Positions 1 through 9,238 of a DNA stretch of 64,000 nt are shown here, piece after piece; position 1 is the first letter of the stretch; each line of letters starts with the position of its first letter. The stretch is from assembly GCF_002250115.1 (NCBI RefSeq), contig NZ_CP019985.1, positions 1,240,001 through 1,304,000 of the forward strand, read 5' to 3'. The notes below the pieces were generated by a model that saw only the letters and a list, made by a program, of their open reading frames with translations, was not told where the DNA came from and made no database searches. A program made the position numbers and the translations under genes. This DNA comes from Shouchella clausii (GTDB lineage Bacteria > Bacillota > Bacilli > Bacillales > Bacillaceae_D).

Positions 1-480
1 ATCGCTTCCATTGGCGCACAGCCACAACTGCTCTTCCTCATGGTCGTACACAGCTACTTCCTCAAAAACGAGAAAATAGACTTCAGGCAGTTGCAAATCA
101 TCAACCGCAGTTTCCTTTAATGACTCAATTTCTCGGACAACATCATAAGACAAGTATCCAATCGCCCCACCTTGCATTGGTGGACCTGTTAAGGTGTCCT
201 CTGTTTGGTAGGGGGCAAGCACCGTTTCTAACGAAGATAACAGTGGGCCTTTAAAAAGATGGTTGCCGTTTTGGTCGCTGACCATTAATGTGTGGCCCTT
301 GCCTTCGATCACAGCAACAGGCGTTAAGCCGATTATGCTATACCGCCCTGTCTGTCCACTTTCCAACAGTACATGATGGGGCTCGTCTTTCGCCAATGCT
401 GAAAATCGGTGAAACCACTCGTTTTGCGGCATGGCGATTTTTTTATTTATTGATGTGCGAATGGCAGACCTTTGCGCCAT
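1..480 (-). CDS. pabB: para-aminobenzoate synthase component I, N-terminal part (cut by window edge)
   Basis: The reverse strand reads from an ATG at 480, preceded by GGAGTG at good spacing, to the window edge, giving 160 residues without a stop. The segments GRYSIIGL and GGAIGYLSYDVVREIE are typical of the N-terminal domain of chorismate-binding TrpE/PabB enzymes. PabB with a PabA glutaminase makes aminodeoxychorismate for folate. Following cysK, this is where B. subtilis carries the pab-folate operon, so PabB is preferred over TrpE or a menaquinone or siderophore isochorismate synthase. The catalytic C-terminal domain lies outside the window. Confidence 0.85.
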   Translation of the reverse strand, partial: MAQRSAIRTSINKKIAMPQNEWFHRFSALAKDEPHHVLLESGQTGRYSIIGLTPVAVIEGKGHTLMVSDQNGNHLFKGPLLSSLETVLAPYQTEDTLTGPPMQGGAIGYLSYDVVREIESLKETAVDDLQLPEVYFLVFEEVAVYDHEEEQLWLCANGSD

Positions 481-536
481 AGACTCACTCCGTCTCTAAA
501 GCATATGTGCTTATTCTACTAAACAATTTCTAAGAA

Positions 537-566
537 GAAAAGCAGCCTCTTCGAAAAGAGACTGCT
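537..566 (-). terminator. intrinsic terminator after cysK
   Basis: On the minus strand AGCAG(T)CTCTT pairs with AAGAG(G)CTGCT across a TTCG loop and is followed by TTTTCTTC. It lies 86 bp beyond the cysK stop and before pabB, so it probably ends the cysK transcript. Confidence 0.75.
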
Positions 567-567
567 A

Positions 568-595
568 CAGACTGTAGACAGACGCATCGTTTGCC
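568..595. repeat. interspersed CAGAC-type element, copy A
   Basis: It contains CAGACTGTAGACAGACG and CGTTTGCC, in the same order and spacing as the elements at 12048, 35117 and 43562. It sits in the cysK 3' flank. This is a degenerate member of the family described in the findings. Confidence 0.45.
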
Positions 596-651
596 TTGTT
601 CATATCTTTTAAACCCTCATGTCGAGTGGCCGACAAACAGAAGTTGGTAAA

Positions 652-1590
652 TTATGAATGGGTCGTTTCTTCCTCAAATTGGTACAGCGGCGTGCTCAAG
701 TACCGTTCTCCGTTTGAAGGAATGATGGCAACCACTTTTTTACCTGGGCCTAGCTCTTTCGCAAGCTCTAATGCTCCATAAATCGCTGCCCCTGAGGAAA
801 TACCGCCTAAAATACCTTCTTCACGTGCCGCACGGCGTGCATATTCAAACGCTTGTTCAGTCGATACTTGCAAAACCGAATCATACACATCTGTATTTAA
901 GATGCCTGGCACAAAGCCTGGGCCAATACCTTGAAGTTTATGAGGGCCAGGCTTGCCGCCTGACAGCACAGGAGAGTCTTTCGGTTCAATCGCGACAATT
1001 TTTAATTCTGGAAAATGCTCTTTTAATAGGCCGCCTGCTCCAGTTATCGTGCCGCCTGTGCCGATGCCGGCGACAAAGCCGTCAAGCTGCCCATCGACTT
1101 GCTTAAGCAGTTCTTTACCAGTCGTTTCACGGTGGATTTTCGGATTTGCGCTGTTTTCAAATTGCTGCGGCATAAAATGCCCGTCTTGTTTGGCTAGCTC
1201 TGTCGCTTTTCGGATTGCCCCGCCCATGCCTTCTGGACCTGGGGTCAACACAAGCTCGGCTCCGTAAGCGCGCAGCAAGTTACGCCGCTCCATACTCATG
1301 GTTTCAGGCATAACCAGCTTTGTTTTATAGCCTTTTGCCGCTGCAACCATCGCAAGGCCAATTCCCGTGTTGCCACTTGTCGGTTCAACAATGGTCGCTC
1401 CTGGCTTTAGTTCTCCCGATTCTTCAGCTGCATTCACCATCGCCAGTGCAATCCGATCTTTTACGCTGCTTCCTGGATTTTGGTATTCAAGCTTTAAGTA
1501 CACGTCTGCATGCTCAGCAGTCGCCAGGCGATTTAATTTTACAAGCGGGGTATTGCCGATCAATTCCGTAATGTTGTTTACAACGGTCAC
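652..1590 (-). CDS. cysK: cysteine synthase A (O-acetylserine sulfhydrylase)
   Basis: This PLP enzyme makes cysteine from O-acetylserine and sulfide in the cytoplasm. The protein opens with [17 protein letters not shown], has the PLP lysine in [11 protein letters not shown] and the substrate loop [12 protein letters not shown], and carries the [10 protein letters not shown] phosphate-binding loop. The GTG start at 1590 (312 aa) is chosen because GAGGAGG lies just upstream. A longer frame from a TTG at 1608 would put that Shine-Dalgarno inside the gene. It has its own SigA-type promoter and a terminator. B. subtilis has yacD (PrsA-like) between hslO and cysK; it is absent here. Confidence 0.95.
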   Translation of the reverse strand: MTVVNNITELIGNTPLVKLNRLATAEHADVYLKLEYQNPGSSVKDRIALAMVNAAEESGELKPGATIVEPTSGNTGIGLAMVAAAKGYKTKLVMPETMSMERRNLLRAYGAELVLTPGPEGMGGAIRKATELAKQDGHFMPQQFENSANPKIHRETTGKELLKQVDGQLDGFVAGIGTGGTITGAGGLLKEHFPELKIVAIEPKDSPVLSGGKPGPHKLQGIGPGFVPGILNTDVYDSVLQVSTEQAFEYARRAAREEGILGGISSGAAIYGALELAKELGPGKKVVAIIPSNGERYLSTPLYQFEEETTHS

Positions 1591-1639
1591 AATCAAACGC
1601 CTCCTCAATCCCTAGTATCTTCATTGGTTTTATAAAAAT

Positions 1640-1668
1640 AGGATAGCAAACATTTTCAGATAAGTCAA
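1640..1668 (-). promoter_or_regulatory. SigA-type promoter of cysK
   Basis: On the minus strand TTGACT (1663-1668) and TATCCT (1640-1645) are separated by 17 bp, about 50 bp upstream of the cysK start. A CymR-type operator was not recognised. Confidence 0.65.
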
Positions 1669-1724
1669 TCAGACATCTTTGATTTTCACGCTTTTCGCTT
1701 GCGTCAATGAAGCATGGTTTTTGG

Positions 1725-2612
1725 CTACCGTTTGCTCTCAGCTTCTTCTAACAACGCTTCTAGTTCTGTTTCTGTGAATGAATACGATTCATTGCAAAAA
1801 TGGCACACCGTTTCAGCGCCAGCATCCTCTGTAATCATCGCTTCAATCTCCTTCGGCCCAAGGCTAATAATCGCGTTGCCGATCCTCTCCTTCGAGCACG
1901 TGCATTCGAAGAAAACAGGTTTTGTTTCAAGGAATTTGACATTTTCCTCTCCAAGAAGGCCTGTAATTATTTCTTCAGGTGTTTTGCCCTGTTCCACCAG
2001 CTTTGAAATAGGCGGCGTTTCCCCAATCCGTCTTTCAATTTCTGTAATGGTTGCTTCCTTTGCTCCAGGCAGTAGTTGGATGACAAACCCTCCCGCTGCA
2101 AGGACGCTTTCATCAGGATTGACAAGGACACCGACACCAACCGAGGAAGGTGTTTGCTCTGAGTTGGCAAAGTAGTACGTGAAGTCATCGCCTATTTCGC
2201 CTGAAACAATTGGCACGCTTCCTGTAAATGGTTCTTTCATGCCGATGTCTTTTACAACTGAAAGCGTCCCTTCATTCCCGACAACTCGTGCAACGTCGAG
2301 CTTGCCTTGGCTGTTTAACTCTGGGCTGACATGAGGGTTGGTCACTGTCCCACGCGTTGCCCCTGATGCATGGGCATCAACGATGATTTCTCCAATCGGT
2401 CCATTTCCTTGAATTCGTACAGTTAGCTTATCCTTGCCTTTTAACATCGATGCCATAAGGGCTCCGCCCATCATTGTCCGTCCAAGGGCAGCGGAAGCAG
2501 TCGGCCAAGTGCCCTGCCTTTTGCATGCTTCTTTGACCATTTCTGTCGCTCTAAGGGCAATCGCCCGTACCTCACCGTCGTAGGCTGTTGCTTTTACTAC
2601 ATAATCTTTCAT
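1725..2612 (-). CDS. hslO: Hsp33 redox-regulated chaperone
   Basis: Hsp33 is a cytoplasmic holdase activated when oxidation releases its zinc and forms disulfides. The 295-residue protein has the family N-terminal domain and the C-terminal redox switch: CTC at residues 237-239 and CHFC at 270-273. All four zinc cysteines are present, so the switch looks intact. It lies 16 bp downstream of coaX in the same orientation, as in B. subtilis (yacC), and is probably cotranscribed with it. Confidence 0.95.
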   Translation of the reverse strand: MKDYVVKATAYDGEVRAIALRATEMVKEACKRQGTWPTASAALGRTMMGGALMASMLKGKDKLTVRIQGNGPIGEIIVDAHASGATRGTVTNPHVSPELNSQGKLDVARVVGNEGTLSVVKDIGMKEPFTGSVPIVSGEIGDDFTYYFANSEQTPSSVGVGVLVNPDESVLAAGGFVIQLLPGAKEATITEIERRIGETPPISKLVEQGKTPEEIITGLLGEENVKFLETKPVFFECTCSKERIGNAIISLGPKEIEAMITEDAGAETVCHFCNESYSFTETELEALLEEAESKR

Positions 2613-2628
2613 TCAAAACCCGCTCCAA

Positions 2629-3399
2629 TCATTGGTTTTTATCGTAAATATATTTTAGCCCACTTAACGTTAACTCTTGTTCCAAATGTTGAATTTGCTT
2701 TGATTCTTCCGCATAAAGATAGGCTAGTCCGCCTGTTGCAATGACTTTAGCATCGTCAAGACGTTGCTCCTCCTTGATTCGTTCAACCACGCCGTCAATC
2801 ATCGCTATATGCCCATAGAATGTCCCACTTTCCATGGAGGCAACCGTTGTCTTTCCTACAACAGATGCCGGCTTTGTAAGTTCAATTTTCGGCAATTTAG
2901 ATGCTTTATTCGACAAAGCTGCCGTCGAAATAGCCGCTCCAGGGGCAATAACGCCCCCTCGGTAACGGTGCTTTGCATCAATGCAGCAAAATGTCGTAGC
3001 CGTACCAATGTCGACTACAATACACGGAGCACCGTAGCGAGCAATTGCTGCAACGGCATTAGCAATCCGGTCGGCACCGACTTCTTTCGGATCTTGATAA
3101 TGGATTGAAAGGCCGGTGCGAATGCCAGGTCCGACAATTAAGGGGGTTACGTGTAAATAATCTTGGCACATGCGGCGAAAGCGGTGCATAATTGTTGGAA
3201 CGACAGACGCGATGATCACACCGGTGACGTCGTTGAAACGGCAACCTTTTTGCTCAAAAAAAGAGTGCAGCAACATGGCATATTCATCACTCGTTTTATC
3301 GTGCGTGGTTGCGATCCGAAATATGAATGCAAGTTGGTCGTTCTCGTCGTAGACGCCTGTTACGATCGAAGAATTGCCAATATCAATGGCCAACATCAT
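2629..3399 (-). CDS. coaX: type III pantothenate kinase
   Basis: It phosphorylates pantothenate in the first step of coenzyme A synthesis. The N-terminal MLAIDIGNSS phosphate loop, GADRIANAVAA and VDIGTATTF are the ASKHA-fold signatures of CoaX. The ATG at 3399 is chosen (256 aa) because AAAGGGG lies about 9 bp upstream; eight further in-frame residues upstream are unlikely to be translated. A strong terminator after ftsH lies just upstream, so coaX-hslO probably start a new transcript. Confidence 0.93.
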   Translation of the reverse strand: MMLAIDIGNSSIVTGVYDENDQLAFIFRIATTHDKTSDEYAMLLHSFFEQKGCRFNDVTGVIIASVVPTIMHRFRRMCQDYLHVTPLIVGPGIRTGLSIHYQDPKEVGADRIANAVAAIARYGAPCIVVDIGTATTFCCIDAKHRYRGGVIAPGAAISTAALSNKASKLPKIELTKPASVVGKTTVASMESGTFYGHIAMIDGVVERIKEEQRLDDAKVIATGGLAYLYAEESKQIQHLEQELTLSGLKYIYDKNQ

Positions 3400-3423
3400 T
3401 GGCTTCAACCCCTTTCTTACCAA

Positions 3424-3450
3424 AAAGAGAGTGCCATCTAGGCACCCTCT
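3424..3450 (-). terminator. intrinsic terminator after ftsH
   Basis: On the minus strand AGAGGGTGCC and GGCACTCTCT form a 10-bp stem (one wobble) around TAGAT, followed by TTTTTG. It begins 10 bp after the ftsH stop. Confidence 0.85.
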
Positions 3451-3459
3451 ATTTTTTGC

Positions 3460-5448
3460 TTAATCGCGGTTCTCCTTTGTTTCCTCTGAAGACGGCGGAC
3501 GGTTTTCGCCTACGTTTGTCGTTTCTTCATAAGCGCCTTCCACTTCTTCCGCTGAATCTTTTGACTGGATGTTCACTTTCATGTCGCCATTTTTCTTCGA
3601 CGCATGATGGTTTTCAGGCAGCTTGCCTTCATTAATGAGGGATTGGATTTGTTCGGCATCAAGCGTTTCGAGCTCAAGCAAATTCTTGGCAATAAGGTCT
3701 AGACTATCCTTATTCGCAAGCAAGATTTGTTTACAACGCTCATAACTGTCTTTAATGATGCGTTGAACTTCCAAATCAATTTCATGAGCAATCGCATCTG
3801 AATAATTTTGGTCGTTTTGGATGTCTCTTCCTAGGAAAACTTGACCGCCAGAACTTTGCCCAAATTGCATAGGCCCCAATTTGTCGCTCATGCCATATTC
3901 CGTTACCATTTTCCGCGCTATGCTTGTCGCTCGTTGGAAGTCATTATGAGCACCGGTGGAAACTTCGCCAAACTGGATTTCTTCAGCGACACGCCCACCA
4001 AGCAAGCCGACAATTTTATCAAGCAGCTCAGGCTTTGTCATAAAATAACGGTCTTCTTTTGGCAGCATCATCGCGTAACCGCCTGCCATTCCACGAGGGA
4101 CAATCGTTACTTTGTGGACCATGTCGGCGCTTTCCAACTTGACGCCAACAACAGTATGCCCAGCTTCATGCCACGCCACAATGTTCTTTTCTTTTTCGGA
4201 AATAACGCGGCTTTTTTTAGCTGGTCCCGCAATGACACGGTCAATTGCCTCTTCAATATGTTCCATGCCAATTTCTTTTTTGTCGTTTCTTGCTGCCACA
4301 AGCGCTGCTTCATTCAACAAGTTTTCAAGATCTGCGCCGGAAAAACCAGGCGTCCGAATAGCAATGAGATCAAGCTTTACTTCCTCACTAAGTGGCTTGT
4401 TTCTCGCATGGACTTTGAGCACTTCTTCACGCCCTTTAACATCAGGGGCGTTCACTTGAATTTGCCTGTCAAAACGACCTGGACGAAGGAGGGCTGGATC
4501 AAGGATATCAGCACGGTTTGTAGCAGCAATGATGATGATGCCTTCATTTGCGCTAAAACCGTCCATTTCCACAAGCAATTGGTTCAACGTTTGCTCACGT
4601 TCATCATGGCCGCCGCCAAGCCCTGCGCCACGCTGGCGCCCAACTGCGTCAATTTCATCAATAAAAATAATACACGGGGAATTCTTTTTAGCGTTCTCAA
4701 ATAAATCACGCACACGGGAAGCCCCAACCCCAACAAACATTTCGACGAAATCAGAACCACTAATTGAGAAAAACGGCACGCCTGCTTCCCCGGCAACAGC
4801 TCGGGCAAGAAGCGTTTTCCCTGTACCTGGAGGACCGACAAGCAGCACCCCTTTAGGAATCCGCGCCCCAATCGCGGCAAACTTGCGCGGGTCTTTTAAA
4901 AACTCGACGACCTCGACAAGCTCCTGCTTCTCTTCGTCAGCACCGGCGACGTCTTTAAACTTCGCCTTTTTCTTCTCATCGCTAACCATTTTCGCTTTGC
5001 TTTTGCCAAAGTTCATGACGCGGTTACCGCCACCGCCGCCACCGCCTTGGGCAGAACTCATGAGAAAAATGATGATCAGAAAGATTAGTAAAAACGGCGC
5101 GATCATAATGATGGTTGACAACCAGTTGCTTTGTTCTTCTTCTGGTTCAACCGTCAATTCGACGCCTTCTATATTAGAGAGAAGGTCTGCTGTAATATCT
5201 GAATTCAGAATCGTTGTGGTGAAATTTTCGCCATCTGTTTGCCCTGCAAACTGTCCTGTAACAACTAAAACAGAACGTTCAGGCTGAACAGTAATATTTT
5301 CCACTTCTCCTTGCTCGAGCTTCTCTAAGAACTCATCATAGCGAACTTGCTGGGTTTCTGTAGGATCATTTGAAAAGCTTTGGACCCCTGCAATAATAAT
5401 CAGCATCAGTATCGTCAAGATGACTATCGTGCGTACTGTACGATTCAT
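3460..5448 (-). CDS. ftsH: ATP-dependent zinc metalloprotease FtsH
   Basis: This is a membrane-anchored AAA+ protease of 662 residues. Two N-terminal membrane segments (about 6-25 and 109-132) flank an external domain. A glycine-rich stretch follows the second segment, then Walker A GPPGTGKT (205-212), Walker B IFIDEID (261-267), the second region of homology around [17 protein letters not shown] (311-327), and the zinc site HEAGH (427-431). The C-terminal tail is charged and variable. It lies downstream of tilS and hpt, matching the conserved tilS-hpt-ftsH order. Confidence 0.98.
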   Translation of the reverse strand: MNRTVRTIVILTILMLIIIAGVQSFSNDPTETQQVRYDEFLEKLEQGEVENITVQPERSVLVVTGQFAGQTDGENFTTTILNSDITADLLSNIEGVELTVEPEEEQSNWLSTIIMIAPFLLIFLIIIFLMSSAQGGGGGGGNRVMNFGKSKAKMVSDEKKKAKFKDVAGADEEKQELVEVVEFLKDPRKFAAIGARIPKGVLLVGPPGTGKTLLARAVAGEAGVPFFSISGSDFVEMFVGVGASRVRDLFENAKKNSPCIIFIDEIDAVGRQRGAGLGGGHDEREQTLNQLLVEMDGFSANEGIIIIAATNRADILDPALLRPGRFDRQIQVNAPDVKGREEVLKVHARNKPLSEEVKLDLIAIRTPGFSGADLENLLNEAALVAARNDKKEIGMEHIEEAIDRVIAGPAKKSRVISEKEKNIVAWHEAGHTVVGVKLESADMVHKVTIVPRGMAGGYAMMLPKEDRYFMTKPELLDKIVGLLGGRVAEEIQFGEVSTGAHNDFQRATSIARKMVTEYGMSDKLGPMQFGQSSGGQVFLGRDIQNDQNYSDAIAHEIDLEVQRIIKDSYERCKQILLANKDSLDLIAKNLLELETLDAEQIQSLINEGKLPENHHASKKNGDMKVNIQSKDSAEEVEGAYEETTNVGENRPPSSEETKENRD

Positions 5449-5517
5449 TCTGTACCTCCTCCCGCGTCCAACAAAACTGCACCTATCTTACCATAAGAAA
5501 TCGTTCTATACCAATAA

Positions 5518-6057
5518 TTAGCCTTCATAAACTTCAGGTTTCAGTATTCCGACATAAGGCAAATTCCGGTAGCGTTCTGCAAAGTCTAGACCGTATCCTA
5601 CAACAAATTCGTCCGGGACAACAAAACCTGTCATATCCGGCACCAAATCCACTTTTCTGCCTTCAGGCTTATCGAGAAGCGTTACCACTTTTACGGACTT
5701 AGCCTTCCGGTATTTAAACAACTCGATTAAATAGCTTAGCGTTAAGCCGCTGTCAATGATGTCTTCGACAATTAAGACATCACGCCCTTCCACTTTCGTG
5801 TCAAGGTCTTTTACAATTTTCACTTCACCTGAGGAGACAGTGCTTTTTCCATAGCTGGACACGTCCATAAAATCAATTTCCAAATGAGTGTCCACAGCTT
5901 TAATCAAATCAGCCATGAAAGGAAGGGCGCCTTTTAAAACACCGACAAATAGTGGAAAACGGCCTTCATACTCTTTTGTGATAGCCTGCCCCAATTCCTT
6001 GATTTTTTGCTGAATTTGTTCCTCAGTCAATAAAATTTCTTTCATGTCGTTCTTCAT
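5518..6057 (-). CDS. hpt: hypoxanthine(-guanine) phosphoribosyltransferase
   Basis: This purine salvage enzyme joins hypoxanthine or guanine to PRPP. The 179-residue protein has the PRPP loop [14 protein letters not shown] (about 94-107) with the acidic pair E98 and D99. Its C-terminal segment [24 protein letters not shown] is typical of bacterial HPRT. It lies between tilS and ftsH, the usual arrangement; in B. subtilis the product also acts with TilS in controlling ftsH, which is known there and not shown here. Confidence 0.95.
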   Translation of the reverse strand: MKNDMKEILLTEEQIQQKIKELGQAITKEYEGRFPLFVGVLKGALPFMADLIKAVDTHLEIDFMDVSSYGKSTVSSGEVKIVKDLDTKVEGRDVLIVEDIIDSGLTLSYLIELFKYRKAKSVKVVTLLDKPEGRKVDLVPDMTGFVVPDEFVVGYGLDFAERYRNLPYVGILKPEVYEG

Positions 6058-6097
6058 GTACGGTCATGTACCTCCTGTAAGTTGGTGCCTTTTTTCG

Positions 6098-7507
6098 TTA
6101 TGGCCATTTATGTTGGGAAAAAGTAACATGGAGTAGCTCGCCTTGTTCATTAGCGGAGCGGGTGAGAATGCGGGATGTTTGAAGTGAAGGCACCCAAAGA
6201 ATCGAGTCATTTGCATCGACAAGCAGAGGCCAAGCATCTCTTTTGGCGCGATCTACTTTTCGATCGATAAACAAACGGTTCACTTTTTTGCTTCCGCTCA
6301 TTCCGCTTGGGGAAAGCTTATCTCCCGGCTTGCGATTTCGTATGTATAGCGGAAAAGCCACTTGGCTCGCCTGAAATGAAACAGCATCCGTATGTTCCAA
6401 TTCCAATAGTTCTTCTCGTGTATCCGCCCTGATTACTCCAAGGGGCGTGTCTACTTTACCTGGGATACTAAGCAGATGACAATAAGCTTTTGTTTCTATA
6501 AAAGGGGCTGTTGTGAACAAGCACGTCCCGTAGGAACGTTTCACTTGTACCCCACCTGGCAAATTTAGTTGAGCGGAAGGGGCACTTGTTTGGAGAAACG
6601 CTTGGATCTGCTCAATTGCATCAGGAAAAGCACGCATGTCATTTACTCCGTAAACATTTAAGTGAAGATAATTTAATATTAGATGAATCATTCTTCTTTG
6701 TAAAGGAAAGGGGGCAAGACAAAGCGCCTGAATTTCAAGTTCAATGCTTTTCTCGCTTTTTTTCGTTAAAATTTGATCCAAATGAGCTTTTGCCTGCTCC
6801 ATTAAATAATGGTTGTCATCATCCTGCCAGCGGTCAAAACGGCCAATATGTTTATGGATATGGGGGTTCTCCTCAACAAGATAAGGCGCGATGTTCATTC
6901 GAAACCGATTGCGCGTATAAGCATCGGAAAAATTGCTCCGGTCGATTCGGTAAGGAATGTCCTTTTCGTTGCAGTAGGCGACGATGGAACGCTTCGTTTC
7001 TTCAAGAAGCGGCCGCGCCAATACACCATTTGCGAATGGCCTTGTAGCCGCAATGCCTAGCTTCGTCAACGGTGTCGTACCGCGAGTCAGTTTCATAAAA
7101 GCCGTTTCCACTTCGTCGTCGCCATGGTGGGCAGTCAAAAGCACAGTAGCATGTACTCGCTCCATTTCCCCTTGGAAGACTTGGTAGCGGAGGGCACGGG
7201 CCGCTTGTTGCGTTCCAACATGGCGCTCGGCTTTAAAGGCCGCGACGTCAACGTCTTTCACATTGCACGGCACGCCAAGGCGAGCAGAGAAAGCCTGAAC
7301 TAGTTCGGCATCTTTATTTGACTCTTCGCCTCGAAGTCGGTGGTTAACATGAACAACAAACAAATTGAGCCTCCACTTTTCTCGCAAATTGGCGATAATG
7401 GCAAGCAGCGCCATTGAATCAGGGCCGCCTGAGACGGCAACAAGTACGTTTGTTTCCATTCCAAACAATCGATTGTTTTCTATAAACTGTTCCACGCGTG
7501 CTTCCAT
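6098..7507 (-). CDS. tilS: tRNA(Ile)-lysidine synthetase
   Basis: TilS converts the wobble cytidine of tRNA-Ile(CAU) to lysidine, an essential modification that allows AUA decoding. The 469-residue protein has the N-type ATP pyrophosphatase loop SGGPDS (about 26-31) and ends with the TilS substrate-binding domains, including IRNRKPGDKLSPSGMSGSKKVNRLFID. It is followed by hpt and ftsH and preceded by the yabT-like kinase, as in B. subtilis. Confidence 0.96.
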   Translation of the reverse strand: MEARVEQFIENNRLFGMETNVLVAVSGGPDSMALLAIIANLREKWRLNLFVVHVNHRLRGEESNKDAELVQAFSARLGVPCNVKDVDVAAFKAERHVGTQQAARALRYQVFQGEMERVHATVLLTAHHGDDEVETAFMKLTRGTTPLTKLGIAATRPFANGVLARPLLEETKRSIVAYCNEKDIPYRIDRSNFSDAYTRNRFRMNIAPYLVEENPHIHKHIGRFDRWQDDDNHYLMEQAKAHLDQILTKKSEKSIELEIQALCLAPFPLQRRMIHLILNYLHLNVYGVNDMRAFPDAIEQIQAFLQTSAPSAQLNLPGGVQVKRSYGTCLFTTAPFIETKAYCHLLSIPGKVDTPLGVIRADTREELLELEHTDAVSFQASQVAFPLYIRNRKPGDKLSPSGMSGSKKVNRLFIDRKVDRAKRDAWPLLVDANDSILWVPSLQTSRILTRSANEQGELLHVTFSQHKWP

Positions 7508-7528
7508 TCTATTCGCCCCTATAGCTCT

Positions 7529-8476
7529 TCAAAATGATTGTATCAATAAGTATAGGACAAAAAGGATGAGAACAAAAGACATCACTAGGATTAAGTCGAT
7601 CGGCGCACCTTTCTGTTTTCTAGCTTTACGTTGCTGTTTCCGTTTCACTCGGCTACGCTCTTCGGTTTGCTTTACCGAGGCAAGAAAGTCGTTTTTCATT
7701 GCTTCTGCAGATCCATACCCTCCCATTAACGCTTTATAAACAATTTCCCGGTAAGGTTTTAATAGCGGCGCTTGATAAACAAGCTTTTTTAATTGGCTTG
7801 CCGTATTGCCCCGCTCTTTTTTTACTTGCCGTGGGTACGCACAGTCGACGACCATCATTGCCGCCGCAAATAAGTCATAGGTCGGCTCCGCCTTTCGTGT
7901 ACCTTGTTCCCAGTAACCTCGGTCATAATACTCAGTATATTCCTTGATCGCGCGGCCCACTCGTGTCGTTCCGCCTACATCCAACAGTCTGACTTCAGCC
8001 GAACGACGCGTAACGATCACATTTTCGGGCTTTAAATCGCCAAATACCCAGCCTTGTTGATGGAGCGCGCTTAATGCACTCAACAATTGCAATGCCAATA
8101 CAGGCAGCCACTCTGGCCCTTTGCCCCGGAGGAAGTCAACAAAATTTTCACCTTCAATATACTCCATTGCGTAAAAAGGAAGGACACTATTGGCAGAAAG
8201 AAAGTCGTCAACGTCAAATAAGCAAGGCCCAAGCGGCTTGCCTTGGACCTTGCTGAACTGTTTCAGTACATTCGCTTCTGCTGTAATTGACATCGGTTCT
8301 GTGCCAATCTTTAAAGCAACTGAACCCGTTTCTCCTTCTGCCAAGTAAACATAGCCAGTGACCCCTGCCCCAAGTTTTCGAATCAACTTATAAGGTTTAC
8401 GGTTCCACTTGCCGCGAAATGCCAGTCCTGGGTAAAGTTCAAAATCCAAATCGCCCTTGGCGCTGTTCATTCTCAT
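7529..8476 (-). CDS. yabT: membrane-anchored serine/threonine protein kinase, YabT-like
   Basis: The protein has a small eukaryotic-type kinase domain: glycine loop KLGAGVTGYVYLA, catalytic loop FGDLKPENV and DVGGT where DFG is usual. A basic linker and one C-terminal membrane segment (about the last 23 residues) follow. B. subtilis YabT is a DNA-stimulated sporulation kinase; the same role is inferred from order and architecture. The ATG at 8476 (315 aa) is chosen because AAAGGAG lies upstream. The start overlaps the 3' end of yabS by 38 bp in another frame, which implies translational coupling. The altered DFG motif is worth noting. Confidence 0.88.
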   Translation of the reverse strand: MRMNSAKGDLDFELYPGLAFRGKWNRKPYKLIRKLGAGVTGYVYLAEGETGSVALKIGTEPMSITAEANVLKQFSKVQGKPLGPCLFDVDDFLSANSVLPFYAMEYIEGENFVDFLRGKGPEWLPVLALQLLSALSALHQQGWVFGDLKPENVIVTRRSAEVRLLDVGGTTRVGRAIKEYTEYYDRGYWEQGTRKAEPTYDLFAAAMMVVDCAYPRQVKKERGNTASQLKKLVYQAPLLKPYREIVYKALMGGYGSAEAMKNDFLASVKQTEERSRVKRKQQRKARKQKGAPIDLILVMSFVLILFVLYLLIQSF

Positions 8477-9176
8477 CGTCTTCCAATCTCCTTTTGCCCC
8501 GTCTTTCCTCAAACACTTGGAGTGCTGCTTGCAAAGCTGGGCCAGTCGGTGTCATTCCCGCCGTCGACAGTTTTGTAAAAGTTGCCGTTAGTGATTGGAG
8601 CTTTGGAGTCCAATCAAGCAATCTCTCAATCGGATTTCTTTTCCCGGGAAATGAATACAGAGAAAATTTCGTATCCCCTGAGCGGGAATTTAAGCTAATG
8701 GACAAATCCAATAACGCTTCCTGCACCATCGGTAATTTATTTGTCATGCTTGCACTCGTGTCGATTAACACAAGTACCTCCAAGAGCACTTTCTCCCCTA
8801 GATCATCCACTACTTCCATCACTTGCCCGCGTTTTTCCGGCGGCAAGTCCTCCATTTCATCATTTTGACCTAATATTTGTTTAAGTTCTTGGTTAACGAC
8901 ACCGTGGAGTGTTTGCGTCATCGCTTTTCTTGTTACCATCTGAACTGTTTTGGCCAGTTGCCTGGCAAATACAATTTCGCTTACCCCTCCACCAGCTAGA
9001 GCAATCGCTTCAACCTCTTGAAGCCCTTTTTCATTTTCGCGGTTTTCATCAGTAATGCCGATTACATTTACCGTAACGTCATACTCTTGAGCCAAGCGCG
9101 CAATCGCTACAGGATCTTCGCCGTAATTCGAATGCCCGTCGGTCATGAGCAAAATTTGCCTTAATGTCCCATTCAT
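8439..9176 (-). CDS. yabS: VWA-domain protein, YabS-like
   Basis: The 245-residue protein has a von Willebrand A fold. LRQILLMTDGHSNYGEDP lies near the N-terminus and a DTSAS metal-ion site (LVLIDTSASM) in the C-terminal half. The start at 9176 follows GGAGGGG; the frame is open for 14 more codons upstream. B. subtilis YabS is also 245 residues and of unknown function. It lies between spoIIE and the kinase gene, and overlaps the latter, so a function linked to the kinase is plausible but unproven. Confidence 0.85.
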   Translation of the reverse strand: MNGTLRQILLMTDGHSNYGEDPVAIARLAQEYDVTVNVIGITDENRENEKGLQEVEAIALAGGGVSEIVFARQLAKTVQMVTRKAMTQTLHGVVNQELKQILGQNDEMEDLPPEKRGQVMEVVDDLGEKVLLEVLVLIDTSASMTNKLPMVQEALLDLSISLNSRSGDTKFSLYSFPGKRNPIERLLDWTPKLQSLTATFTKLSTAGMTPTGPALQAALQVFEERRGKRRLEDDENEQRQGRFGF

Positions 9177-9238
9177 TCGTTTCCCCTCCATCTGATTTCG
9201 TGTTACCATCATGATCATATTGGAGGGAAAATATACCT

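Noticed and set aside
3841-4704. Long plus-strand frames opposite ftsH and other genes
   Set aside because: They are shadows of conserved genes in other frames, without ribosome-binding sites or family resemblance.
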